Below are positions 32,707 to 44,086 of a DNA stretch of 64,000 bases, in pieces. The stretch's first letter is position 1. Every line of letters starts with the position of its first letter. Made by a program: the position numbers and the translations under genes. Source of the stretch: Ottelia alismoides (lineage: Eukaryota > Streptophyta > Magnoliopsida > Alismatales > Hydrocharitaceae); NCBI GenBank assembly GCA_037367405.1, contig JAZKJV010000086.1, forward strand, positions 62,001 to 126,000. The letters run 5' to 3'. The notes beneath the pieces were generated by a model. That model worked only from the letters and a program-made list of their open reading frames with translations. It had not been told where the DNA came from and did no database searches.

Positions 32707-33858
32707 TGAGGAATTGCTAAATACCCCAGTAATTAGTCAATTTTATCGTAGTATTCAGGCACTTAGGATTAATAAAAAATATAACTAAAATAATCTTATA
32801 ATTAATAGCGAGTGGTCAGATTTTTATTTTACTTGGACAAGCCCAATATCAAACTTAGGAAGGTCATTGTCTCCTTAGTTTGGTTAGTAGTCAATTTACA
32901 AGCTTGGTTTTTAAAGAGGATTTTTTTTGTATTTTTCATGCAATTATTATAAATGCAAATTCAAGCAACTGTAGGGACTAAAATGTAATTTTCAATTAAA
33001 TAACATTTAAAAATCCTAGAACTTTGCTAGAATGTGAAGAATGATGGAATTAATGCTCTATAATGTTCTTGGAATTTTCAGATACATAATGAATTATTGT
33101 GAATTAAAAATGCATTCAAAGTGATTTTTACAAATTAATTTTAATAAATAGAACCCCTATTTATTTCTTGGAAATAAAATTATTGTAGATAAGTTTATCT
33201 GAGAGGTATCCAGAAAAAATGTTGGAACTTAAAAATAATGGGTCTAAGACCTATTAAAATTACTCAAATCGTCATTTGATTTTGCATCCTCGATATACAT
33301 GCAAATGCAATGCTTTTTTTAGCTCAAAATAGAGCACACTTAATTCTACCTATTGATTTCTTCAAGAATTATGGGGGGGGGGGGTAATAATCAATTAAAT
33401 ATCAATTTCAGATCACACAATGGGTAAAATATGTAATTTTCCACCAAATAATAATATTAAATAAACCCCAATCACAAAAGTCAAACAACAATCCACAATG
33501 ATAAAGCATATGTTTTCTACTAAGTGCAATTTTTAGAATGATAAATTAATGACAAAACGAGACTCAAACAAAGCTAGAACATAGAGTTCCAAATTCAATG
33601 AAAAGAAATAAAATTAAAATAAAAATAGCACAAAATATATGCTTCTTTATTTACTGAGAACTATGGGGGAAATTTCACAATTTTCCCTATGCTGTGGGGT
33701 CCTCTATACAATTGGTTGAAACTTTAAGGACCTTGGTGCAATTAACCCCTCGAGACCCATGTTGCGTACGTGGTATCAAGGAGGTAGAGGTCTTCTTGGG
33801 AATTTAGGCGTGCGGGGGTCCTTTGATGCAATTCTCGCCCTTGGTCACATGCCTCGCA

Positions 33859-33867
33859 CTTGAGGGG
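33859..33867. repeat. MULE target-site duplication, left
   Basis: CTTGAGGGG, differing at one base from CGTGAGGGG at 41,818-41,826. The latter matches the empty site in LTR A. Confidence 0.88.
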
Positions 33868-33981
33868 GAGATTTTTCCTGGAAGGGGCATTGCCCCCTCC
33901 GTAATGCCCGCTCAGGGCATGACAGTAACAATTTTCCCGGTTAGGGCATTGATTGGCCAATGGTTCGCTGATCGGCGAACC
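33868..33981. repeat. MULE left terminal inverted repeat
   Basis: Begins GAGATTTTTCCTGGAAGGGG. It matches the reverse complement of 41,704-41,817 at about 92 of 114 positions without gaps. The inner end is the palindrome GGTTCGCTGATCGGCGAACC (33,962-33,981). Perfectly conserved blocks are the outermost 13 bp and ACAATTTTCC at the centre. Confidence 0.92.
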
Positions 33982-34323
33982 GTTCTCCCATTGATCCCTA
34001 AATTCCACAAATCACATACGCATCGCAGTCGTTTGAGGATTTTTTTTCCATTTTAAACTTTTTATTAAATATTTAATAAAAAATATTCATATATTAAAAC
34101 ATATTATCATTTTATATTAATATAATTTGTATATCATTAAGATGAGCAAAATGAATAAAATAGAAAATTATTATATATTTAAGAAGATAATCTACCGTTC
34201 AACAACTCCATTTCACATTACAATTTAAGAATCCATTGTTACAAAGGTGAAGTAGAAATATCACATCTAGCATTACATCAGATAAACATATATCAAAAAG
34301 GTACAATACATAAATGCTATTAA

Positions 34324-34791
34324 TTATGTCCTCAAATGGACTCGCTGTCCTCGAACTACGCTCAGACACACATACTTCAGTGCAATTGTATAATGCAAAT
34401 ATGCTAAATCAAGGAACATATCATCCTCCTCGTCGTACACATCCGTGAGTGGGGAGGTCTCTCTCTGAGAACTTTGAACCATAGGTTGAGGCATTGATTG
34501 TGGAGAGTAGTCGGTAAACGAAGAGTCTACCGAATGAAACGACTGAGATAGTGATATATCCTGTAATGGATACTCTGTAGGATCATCTGATAGGCAGTGA
34601 GGATCACGTCCCATCTCTAAGTTATGGGGACAACCCTCTCGTGGGTCTGCAAAAGGTCCAACTTGAGGTTGCTGTGGTAAAGCAAGTGGAGTCTGATGTG
34701 ATGCATTCACTCTGGGATGTGTACAAACCGCTAGGAATCTATCGGTCCGAAGACATACCGACTTATGCGTTGTGAATCTAGTTTTTTCCAT
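34324..34791 (-). CDS. Third MULE ORF, hypothetical 155-residue protein
   Basis: An uninterrupted reading frame near the left TIR, in the same direction as the transposase. The product is rich in proline, glutamine and serine in its first two thirds, then has an acidic patch (YDEEDDMFLDLAYL). There is no signal peptide, membrane segment or recognisable domain. A plausible splice acceptor (TTATTGTAG) lies just upstream, so it may be a 3' exon of the plant mobile domain gene and not a separate gene. It is the only long intact frame in the MULE, which may reflect younger decay, chance or selection. Function unknown. Confidence 0.45.
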   Translation of the reverse strand: MEKTRFTTHKSVCLRTDRFLAVCTHPRVNASHQTPLALPQQPQVGPFADPREGCPHNLEMGRDPHCLSDDPTEYPLQDISLSQSFHSVDSSFTDYSPQSMPQPMVQSSQRETSPLTDVYDEEDDMFLDLAYLHYTIALKYVCLSVVRGQRVHLRT

Positions 34792-35112
34792 AACCTACAA
34801 TAACACAATATCATTAGAAATTAATAAAATGGAATTATCGTAAGGTAGTAAAGAATTGCTCCCAATATGAAAATAAAATGTAACAACATGACATTGTACT
34901 TATAGATTTTCGACACACTAATAAGTTACATTTTAGTTGTGATGGAAGCGAGAAATGACCCATGATAAGGCATGTTCCAAGTATATGCATATTACTAATT
35001 TTATACCATTTGTTTTTAATATGGAAGGAAGCTTGACATTACTCAGAAATCAACGTAAATAGTCATACTGTCATTATTCTACTAAATAAAAAGAGATGGT
35101 TGATACAAATCA

Positions 35113-37453
35113 TTATGAATAAAAATTTCTACGTTCTCGACACAAGATCGATGATACGTTAGCCCTACGGCCTCGACTACCAATACCTATACCACCCCCA
35201 CTCTCATCAGTTATTTCTTGTTGTGGCTATGGTGGTGTGTCCCTGACTGATGAGGCTCTATCAATATGTACAGGTCATTGACGATGCTCTGACGGTGGCA
35301 GATCTGGCTGCGGTGTATGCTGCTGTTGCAGGGGTATGCCTTCGAGATTCTAGAATAGAGGCGCACAACTAGAATCTAGATAGTAGGAGAATCCAATCAT
35401 TTGATGTGGATTGAAATAGCTGGTTAAGAATTGTGTGAATGTCTGCGTATGGGGAGGGAATGCTCGGGTTTAGACAGCAAAAGTAACCAACTTGTGAAGG
35501 TTTCGTAAACTGGGCCTGGGATGGTCTCGCTTCGTCATCATTTCTACCGACAGCATACAGTTAATGTACATGAAAAACATAACTTTATGAAGTAGCTTCA
35601 GACTGTCGTTGTTGTTCAGGGACATGGAATGTGACAGTAGAAGGCTCAGTGGAGTAACGAGTACCTCGGGGTGCACTGACTCATTTGATCCCTTAGTCCG
35701 AAGTTTTGTATGGCGGATTAAAGTAATACAATTACGCTCCGCAACTCCGAGCTCTGTTCGTACTCTTCCAGGATCCCATGAGCTACGTACACACTCTGCA
35801 CCTAAAAGTACTTCGTATTTGAGTTGATGTTTTCCCAGAATAAAAGAGGAAAAAAATTACACACTTACCCCTAGTCTGAACCTGGGAGTGTAAGGCTCAT
35901 ATGTAAAGCATGGTGGCAGTATTAAAGTATGTATCCATCACCATGTAATGTTTCAATACCACCACATGTATGTTTTCAGCTGCTGCTCGCTCGATTTAGT
36001 CGAATGTCTTTCCATCACCAATGTTTGACGCCATTGATTCCATCGAACGATCTATTCTCGGTGTCGATCGACCCAATCATAGGATCGTGCTCTCGCTGTT
36101 GAGAGCAATGATTCAGAAAAACTATCAGAGGCATCTGATATGGGATGTGAGGTCGTAGATAAAGTTGCCTCATTACATGATCTGGCACATGCATAATCGC
36201 TATGTTAAAGCAAATTAGTACATCTAGGACCTCCACACTTCCTGACCCTCTCGACAGATAGCGGGAAGGTGATTTACGCTCTCCATTTCATATGGAGACC
36301 AACGCATCTATTAAACAGTCTAATGTTAGTTATTTTATACTAACCATACGATATATCTAGGAAAGGTATGGACCATACCAGATGCTCGTCATGTGTATCC
36401 AACTCATTGTGATAAAATGTATGGTTCGTTGTTTGAACGTTCTGAGTGAACGACCTGCGTCATGACGTCCATCTGTTTATTCACGTGTTAATATGTTGTC
36501 AAGACATAAAATATGTGAATGGTTACTATAAGTCTCGTACCTAGAAGTATATGACCCTTGGTTTAGAGTCACTGGATCCATTCTATATGGTCGGGGCACC
36601 CTGATGTGTATGTAATCACAAGAACAAGTTTGTAGTAATATCAGAAAAACATAACATCTCTTGGATTTCCACACCGAGTAATCATCGAGTTGCTCGTATA
36701 ATTGGGCAAGTATTGTTGTTCCCCAAGCCACCAGATCACATTTTAAAAATTCACGAGCAGACAGAGATACCGTAATGATACCTTATCACTAGCGGAGACT
36801 GGGAAGAAAGACTTTCCAATCTAGTACAAAATGAAGGCCCGCACGATTCTCTACAACCTGTTCGGATCTTGCTCCTGGAGATTCACATCTGAGAGAATAC
36901 TGTCATGAATCCAAGTAAGCTTCAAGCGATCGCTCAACAAATTCTCTCCTCTTCTAGCGATGGGGTTGGCACTGAGCCACTCCTCGCAATAAACACTCCA
37001 GTTATATCGTGCAGGGTGTTCGTAACCTGTCACGAGAGCTCCATCGACATGAAGTCCTGTAAGGATAGAGACATCTTTCAATGTCACGGTGACTTCACCG
37101 TATCGGAGATGGAATGTATGTGTTTCCAGTTCCATCTTTCCAAGAGAGCCATCAGGAGAGACTGATCGAGATTTTCCCTCTTCATGTTGCTCACACAGCA
37201 TAAGACAACTGTCTCCTGCAATTGGGCGAAGGCTACACTCCGAGGTTTAATCAGTAACTTGTTGAATAAACGTCCATGCTCTACGAATCTCAAATTTTGT
37301 ATAATCACATAGAGCATGTTACTGATAATTTTGTTATGAAAAATATTAGTTTAATATTGACACTGTTGCATCCTCATTGAGCGGTGGTGGAAATATGTAG
37401 TGGTTTTGCTGAACCAGAATTGAATTATCAAGTGTCCCAGGAGTCGAGTCCAT
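35113..37453 (-). pseudogene. Plant mobile domain (PMD, aminotransferase-like) gene of the MULE
   Basis: The plant mobile domain is a fold of uncertain activity found in plant DNA transposons, in some Ty3 elements and in host MAIL/MAIN genes needed for genome stability and silencing. Start MDSTPGTLDNS is at 37,453, 138 bp after the transposase stop. Diagnostic text includes ETHTFHLRYGEVTVTLKDVS and LTGLHVDGALVTGY (about 37,030-37,130), AWGTTILAQLYEQL (about 36,700) and HVPDHVMRQLYLRPHIP (about 36,170). A glycine/arginine-rich tail (GIGIGSRGRR) ends at 35,113. It is broken by several stops and frameshifts, one between LLERW and ETHTF at about 37,130. Intron positions cannot be excluded as part of the explanation. 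Confidence 0.85.
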
Positions 37454-37591
37454 TTCCTATCTCAATAAAGAGTTAACATCAAAGAAAAAAGGATTCACAA
37501 ATATTTCAATAAACACATATATCAATGCAAGGTAAAAGATAACATATTCATTCGAAAATATTTTAGTCAACATTGCATATCAATGTTACAT

Positions 37592-40062
37592 TTATCGTCC
37601 GAGACATGTCGCACGGGTATGACCAAACTTCTCACATATACCACACCTGATATTCCCACGACCCATTTCATCCATGTTGTTGTGAATTCTACATAATCGT
37701 GGTCGATCAGGGCATATATCCACGTTTGGCAACATCAAGATGGACCGAGGTACATTTGTCGGCCAATACCGACGATGAGGTATTGGTGAGAATTCAGCTT
37801 CATAAGTTTAGCGAAATGCAACGGGAGTGTAATAATGCGAACAGTTCCTAACATGCTCAATGCCAATGTTAACATGACCACAAACCACAATGACATGCGA
37901 GCATTTGAGGGGAAAGAACGACATAAATCCACATGTGCATTCAGACTCTGTCCCATTGAGTGTTACTCGATAGTTTCCTTCGCGACATTTCACATCCAAT
38001 ACTGTCTGTGAAAATTGCTCGACATCGTATGTGCGAGCTAACTCAACATTATCGTCTATAATCTTGTTGTATATCGGCATTAGCTCTGACGTAGTAGCTA
38101 CACCCTGCCTGTGACGAGCGATGAAGTAGGTATTTAAACGATAAAATATTGCTAGAATCATTATCAGGATCGGAAGACCGTGCATGCCCTTCAACACACT
38201 ATTGAAGCATTCTGAAAGGTTTGATGTAGTGTTCCCATAACGACATCTTTGATAGTTTGACAATGACCAGAAATTCCGATCACCATCTTCCTAGCAGATA
38301 ATCCACTCACAATCCTCAAGATCATTACTTCGGATCTGTCTCATTATCCGATCGTGGGCGTACATGTTTGTTACTGTCTCTGCGTTGTAAAATTTTCCTT
38401 GTGCCCTTCGGTTATGACCCGCCCCATTCATGTTCATTTGCATGTGCTTCAGATAGAATCGATGACAGTGGCCACGAATAGCTGGAAAATACTTGGTCAA
38501 TAAAGTCTTCAAACCACTGAAACGGTCGCTAAAAACATATACCATCTCACTGAATTAAATACGACAATTTATGTAGAAAAAACTCCCAGGCATCTAACGT
38601 TTCTTTTTCGACTGCTGCAAAGGCAACTGGGAAGATGTGCCTGTTCCCATCAACAGATGTAGCTATGAGCAAGTGACCTTTAAATTTTCCATGCAAGTGT
38701 GTTACATCTATGCTCATAACTGGTCGACAGTGCACGAAGCATGTCAACAACAGACCAAATTTTCAAAATAATCGAAAGAAAGCAATTTTCCCAAGTACTT
38801 CTTGGCAAGACTCATGATCAATATAAGGATCTCTTTGGAACTCATATTAGGACTCCTGATTGGTTTGCTTCATCGTCCACATAAATCTCTGGATATCAGC
38901 GTAGGACAACTCCATATCACCAAATATTGTCGTTGATGCATGCTTTCTTGCTAGCCAACCTTTTTTGTATGATATTGTGACGTGGTAGGTATCTGAATCA
39001 AGACTCCTAATCACATTTGGGATCAATGTAAGGTTGGATCTAAGAGTCTTTAAACCAACTATAATTCTTGTATTGCATTGTCAGTTATTAGTTAGTAGCA
39101 CCAGATTACGACAGGTACGCTCCTCACGATATGTTCAAGCTTTCCAGGCTTCACTCCTCTTGATGCGCCTAGCATGTAACCTCCAATTGCAGTTAGGTAA
39201 AGCACAGCCTACAGTATAATCATTTTTTTCGATGCAAGCACTTCGTATTGCACATACTTGACCATACTCAAGGTGCTTACCGCATCAATTAAATCATTTT
39301 TAAATTAAAATATATTATTCCAATACTCGAGTCCACTTCTATCTGTGAAGATGGTGTCTTGGGGCTCACTCAAAAATTGTGCTTCCTTTGCAAAAGTGTC
39401 TGCGATCTAGTCATCATCCATAAAAATATCAGGAAACTCTAATAGAGGTTCCAAGGTCATGACATAATCAATCAGAGGATCTAAGATCGGTTCACTGATG
39501 ACGGAATCGATGAGTGATCCCTGACCATGGATGTCATCACAATCAATATTCATGTCATTGTTGTCATCCTCCTCCTCGTCAATAGTGCCTTCATCCTCAA
39601 TCTCAGCATTCACCTCGGGAATGACAGCAAAATCATCCTCTTCGTCATCATATTGTAGATTTAGATATTGGATACTGCACCTAACATCCTCTCGTCCCCT
39701 TCGAGAAGACTCAACGATATTGCTGACGTGAATTTCATGAGTTCCGGTAGCATCCGCATCCACCATGAGTTGCATCATTCCAAGAGATTGAGCAATGTTT
39801 AATATTAACTCGGTTGTCTTAGTATCAATGATCACTACGGGATAGAAGTTGTTCACGTTCATATGCCATCTACACAAAACACAGACGTTGTATTCCCCTT
39901 CCCTACATCCAGTGTTGCTACGAGTCATTCCCACTAGTTCCTCGAAAGTGCCAGAATCTGGAAAACCTATCATTTTGCCAGTCCCCCCTCGTAGATTACA
40001 TTCCCATTTTCAATGACAATTCTTCCATTCCAAGACACAAACAATGGGGTTGTGTTGGTCAT
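37592..40062 (-). pseudogene. MuDR-type MULE transposase
   Basis: Would cut and paste the element. The start is at 40,062 (MTNTTPLFVSWNGRIVIENG). One G missing from a run at about 39,980 shifts the frame into the acidic N-terminal region (39,973-39,407). A CxxxxC-type zinc-binding segment (GCALPNCNWRLHA, about 39,190) follows. The DDE core has D in MSIDVTHLHGKFKG (about 38,710), D in VFSDRFSGL (about 38,530) and E in NLSECFNSVLKG (about 38,210). A SWIM finger, CTCGFMSFFPLKCSH, lies at about 37,900, and a C-terminal CCHC knuckle, CGICEKFGHTRATC, ends just before the stop at 37,592. Stops occur near 39,409 and 38,290 and a frameshift near 38,546. All catalytic residues remain readable. Confidence 0.92.
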
Positions 40063-40075
40063 TATCTATAAAATA

Positions 40076-41040
40076 ATAAGGACAAATTAAATTATTTAAT
40101 TCAATAATTAATAAGTAACATTTGCTAAATATTAGTTAGTACTTATTAATTATTTACTAATAATTACTAATTAGTAAGAAATAACAAATAATTAATATTT
40201 ACTACTTACTAAGTATTAATTAGTACTTATTAATTATTTATAAATATGAATTCCTAATTAATAAAGAGTATATAGTAATAATTATTATTTTACTGATTAG
40301 TAATTAACATATTAATAATTTGTTAATACAAATTATCAAGTACCAATTAATAATTATTTACTAATTATTAAGTACTAATTAATAATTAAAATTTATTAAA
40401 TACTAATTAATAATCATTAATAACAAATTATTCAATAGCTAATGTACTACTTAACGTAATTTATTTCTTTAAAGGTTTAATTAATATTAATACTAATTCC
40501 ATTAATTTAAAAAATTAGTAATCAATAACTACTGTTTATTAGGTAATAAATATAATTTATTTATTACTAATTATTAGTTACTAATTAATAGGTAATATTA
40601 ACTGAGTAATAATTGATAATTACTAATTATTAATTAGTAATCGTTAATTATTTATTAATTATTAGTTACTAAATAATAATTACTAACCACTATCTATTAG
40701 GTAGTAATTATTAATTTGTTATTACTAATTACTAGGTAATATTAATTGAATAATAATTGATAATTACTAATTACTAATCAGTGATTGATTATTATTTATT
40801 AATTAATAATGAATATTATTAGGTAGTAATTATTAATTAGTTATTACTAATTATCAATTACTAATTAATAAGTAATGTAAACTGAGTAATAAATAATAAT
40901 TACTAACTACTAATTACTAATTAATAATTGCTAATTATTTACTAATTATTAATTACCAATTAATAAATAAAAATAAATACTTAATAATTATTTACTAATA
41001 ATTAGTTATTATTCTTAAATAATAACTACTGTACAAAATT
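40076..41040. repeat. TAATTA-type low-complexity block in the MULE
   Basis: About 1 kb composed almost entirely of overlapping words such as TAATTA, ATTACTAA and TTAGTAAT, with very few G or C. It is not a simple tandem array because unit length varies. It lies between the transposase start and the right TIR, where the promoter would be expected. Confidence 0.85.
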
Positions 41041-41527
41041 AACTAAGCCCAACTAAAATTAACTAGTCATCCATTATTGATTAATCATTCCACGGAAAAA
41101 TTCAAACCACTAAAATCAAAAGGTGAACATTCATATTATAGATGATAAGAGCAATGAATTTGGTAAAAAAACAAGTGCTCACTCATATTATAAAAAACGA
41201 GGGGTATAATTCCTATTGCAAAGATTAAGGAGAGATAAACGAAAGTATTGTTTTGACTTTTCCTATTTAACATAGTGGGACTAAATTTTTTTCTCCAAAC
41301 ATAATGTAATAATCTTATGGAAACTGTACAATTTAAAAAATGTAAATTAAACCATACCTCAAGTAGCAAGAAGATCCTTGGATCCTTGGAGGGAGGAGGA
41401 GGCTTGTAGTGCGCAAAAGGGAGGAGGAATGCAAGAGGGGGAGGAGGAATGCAAGAGGGGGAGGAGTCTTGGTGTGTGGAGAATGTGGGGCCGACACTGT
41501 CTTTTATAACGGAACCTGGTGGTAAAC

Positions 41528-41547
41528 GGTTCGCCGATCGGTGAACT
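41528..41547. repeat. Internal copy of the MULE palindrome
   Basis: GGTTCGCCGATCGGTGAACT, one of three copies of the motif GGTTCG(C/T)CGATCGG(C/T/G)GAACC in the MULE. The other two end the TIRs (33,962-33,981 and 41,704-41,723). Candidate protein-binding site. Confidence 0.6.
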
Positions 41548-41703
41548 ATTCACCGACTGGGACCCCTTCTAGGAATTCCGGGCATACGTCTTCCAAGAAT
41601 CCCGGGAACGCGACCTCGCCTCGGGAGGGAGCGGCTCCTCAGGCAGGCACGCGCCTCGGTAGGAAGTGTTGAATCATGTCGTTTAGTGCATTGATCGATG
41701 AAA

Positions 41704-41817
41704 GGTTCGTCGATCGGGGAACCATTTGCCCATCATTGCTCTGACAAGGAAAATTGTTGTTGCCATGTCCTATGCGGGTATTACAGAGGGGACAATACCT
41801 CTTTCAGGAAAAATCTC
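41704..41817. repeat. MULE right terminal inverted repeat
   Basis: Reverse complement begins GAGATTTTTCCTGAAAGAGG. About 81% identical to the left TIR across 114 bp without gaps. Confidence 0.92.
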
Positions 41818-41826
41818 CGTGAGGGG
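41818..41826. repeat. MULE target-site duplication, right
   Basis: CGTGAGGGG. The adjoining sequence resumes the E6 LTR and can be aligned with LTR A after about 6,020. Confidence 0.88.
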
Positions 41827-44086
41827 AGCTCAAGACTAGCAGGCATGTTGGCCGAGGGGGGGCTTGCGAGCCAAGGAGGTTTGGGTGAGCAGTGACGATG
41901 GCCTCCGCCATCGATCTTCGACTGAGCGGAGGGCGATGGCATCTTTCTTGAGCGGAGGGAGTTGTTGGGTGCTTGAAGTGTTGAGAGGCGGGGGTTGGAT
42001 CAGAGCAGCTAGTGATGGTGAGGGTGCACGAATTTTGATCTCCAACGAAAGACTCACGACCCGAGGGAGCCACAGACCGTCATAGTGGAAGACATATGTG
42101 TGGCAAGTGTCAATAGGTGATGGGAAGATAAACGGGAGGTGGGCTCGAATATAGGAGTGGAGATGGTTGGGAGGAAAGACGATCGGGTAAGAAAAATATG
42201 GGTCGGGGGCAAAGACGATTGGAGAAGAAGCAGAGAAATGGGGCAATAGGGAGAAGAGGAAGAAGATAGGGGGTTGTCGTTGGCCTAAAATTTAGGGGCG
42301 GCAGAAACCTCCCAAGTTGTTGCCTCAAATTGCTCCGATAATCGAGCTATGAAGCTGAGCGAGCCTTCGGAAAGCTTTGTTGCAAGGTCTTATTAGACCT
42401 TGGATCACACTGCATGAAAGATCTTCATCGCCTCTTCTACAAAGAAGGGCTCTCTATCATCAACGCTTACTTAGATCTAGAGTTCTTGTATTCCTTCTAA
42501 CATATGGTGGCTCACGGAGTTTGGCATCGAGCTTTTGAGGGAGGTTGGTTTTTGGCGACGATGATGGGCGGTTGTGAAAGGATGCGAGAACTGCGATGTT
42601 CATGGGTGATGGTTAGAGGAAAGAGGAGACGGGGAGAGAGAGAGAGGAGCGAGTAATGTGATACATGGGTCTTGTGTAAGAGGCCGCGGTTACAACTGTG
42701 CGTCGTAAGGTTAGGGGAGGCAGAGGACCGCCACTGCGCAAGGTGGAGGATTGGTCGTGCACATCGCTTGAGGAAAATGGAAGGTAGAGAGGCGAAGAGG
42801 GGCACCACCGCGGGGGCAGTTGCAACAAACTCAAGAGGCAGAGGGGAAGGGCGTAGGATGTGGGCTCGACGAGGAAGGATATGGGTGGTAAGCGCTAGGG
42901 GCTGCCACATGGCAAATGCAAAAATAAGAATAAATTAGTAATAATATATAATATATAAAGAAATAATAATTAAAAATAATATTAAATAAATAAATAAAAA
43001 GTAAAAAAAATAAAATAATAATGAAATAAATAAATAAATATGGGGGTGACATGTTGCGTCTCTAAGAGCGATAAGTTGTCTCTCCCAGAAAATTCTGAAA
43101 TTAAATTAAAATAAAAATAAAAAATAAAAAAACTAAGTCGAATAAAAAATGTTCAACACAAAAACTATTTATCTTGACGAAATCTACAATTTCCGTGAAG
43201 GACATAAAATCAAAAGAAATCACCTGTACAAAAAGTATTTTTTGGTGGCTTGTTATAGATATAAAATACCGCATTTTTGTATTTTGCAATTTTTTTTGTC
43301 ATTTTTAAATAAAATAAAAATAAAATCATATAAATAATAAAGTAAATATTTACAACTTAATCGATTTTTGAGTTTTTAATAATAAATAAAATAAAGAGAT
43401 AAAATAAAAGGGGGTATATACAAATTAATTATACATGCTTTGGTTTATCTATTTTCTTTGATTTTACCTCTATTTTTATTTGGATTTTCCATTTATGAAA
43501 ATAATAATCAAATAAAAGTAAATGCAAAAGAAATTAACCAAAACGAATTATTTTTGTCTAAAATAATAAGGTCAAAATAGGTCAATATATACAATATACA
43601 ATATGGGCCCAAAATCCAAGTTTCACATATGAACTCCGATTCTTTTGAATTTGATCTTATTATAATTGAGCACAAATTAATTCATAAGTCAGTAAGAGCC
43701 TATAAGAGATCGTTGGGAGATATATTCATATTTTACGGCTTTTAGCCTCAAAATAGGGTTTGGGTTTTATTTGGAAATTTACAAGTTAGTATTCTTTTTG
43801 ATATTTTCATTTATTAGTGTTAGTAATATGTACATTATAGAGTTGATTTTATTCAATTCTGACTTGTAAAAAATAAATAAAAATAGTAGAAAATATGGTA
43901 TAATACGAGTGATATTGACAAGGGAATTTGACCTTCACATGTGATGCAAATATGCATGCTAAAATGCCAATATTATTTCTAAGTGCATGAATGATAAAAA
44001 TGGAGAATAAATGGAGAAATGCATCTAATTATTGAGGAGTAAAGCTTTAGTTTCAAGTTTTAGAGTAATGAATCAAATATTCATCA

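Larger units (their letters stand above)
33868..41817 (-). mobile_element. Mutator-like element (MULE) with transposase, plant mobile domain gene and a third ORF
   Basis: This 7,950-bp element has long terminal inverted repeats of 114 bp and an 8/9-matching target duplication (CTTGAGGGG at 33,859-33,867 and CGTGAGGGG at 41,818-41,826). The unoccupied site is seen once, as CGTGAGGGG, in LTR A near 6,010. A 9-bp duplication is diagnostic of the Mutator superfamily. On the minus strand it carries, in order, a decayed MuDR-type transposase (40,062-37,592), a decayed plant mobile domain gene (37,453-35,113) and a 155-codon ORF (34,791-34,324). A 1-kb TAATTA-rich block separates the transposase from the right TIR. 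Confidence 0.93.
4472..44086 (-). mobile_element. E6: old minus-strand Athila-like retrotransposon, nested and internally deleted
   Basis: Two diverged copies of the same roughly 3.4-kb sequence lie in the same orientation at 4,472-8,257 and 32,707-44,086. The first adjoins a PPT on the minus strand and the second adjoins a degenerate tRNA-Asp PBS on the minus strand. That makes them the 3' and 5' LTRs of one minus-strand element. After removing the MITE (389 bp plus TSD) and the MULE (7,950 bp plus TSD) their lengths are about 3,394 and 3,421 bp. Only the leader (32,341-32,706) and tail (8,258-10,184) of the interior survive. Its gag-pol is absent and E1 sits in its place. The flanking 5-mers (CTTAC and TTTTC) match at only 3 of 5 positions, which is inconclusive for a TSD in so old a copy. 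Confidence 0.7.
32707..44086 (-). repeat. 5' LTR of E6 (LTR B), split by a MULE
   Basis: On the minus strand it starts TGATGAATATTTGATTCATTA at 44,086, an 8-bp terminal palindrome with one mismatch, and ends at 32,707 beside the degenerate PBS. Excluding the MULE and its target duplication it is about 3.42 kb. It aligns with LTR A throughout, but with much more divergence than the two E1 LTRs, so E6 is older than E1. The GC-rich block corresponds to about 41,830-42,920. A G12 run at 33,373-33,384 replaces a short G4 run in LTR A (5,096). Confidence 0.72.
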
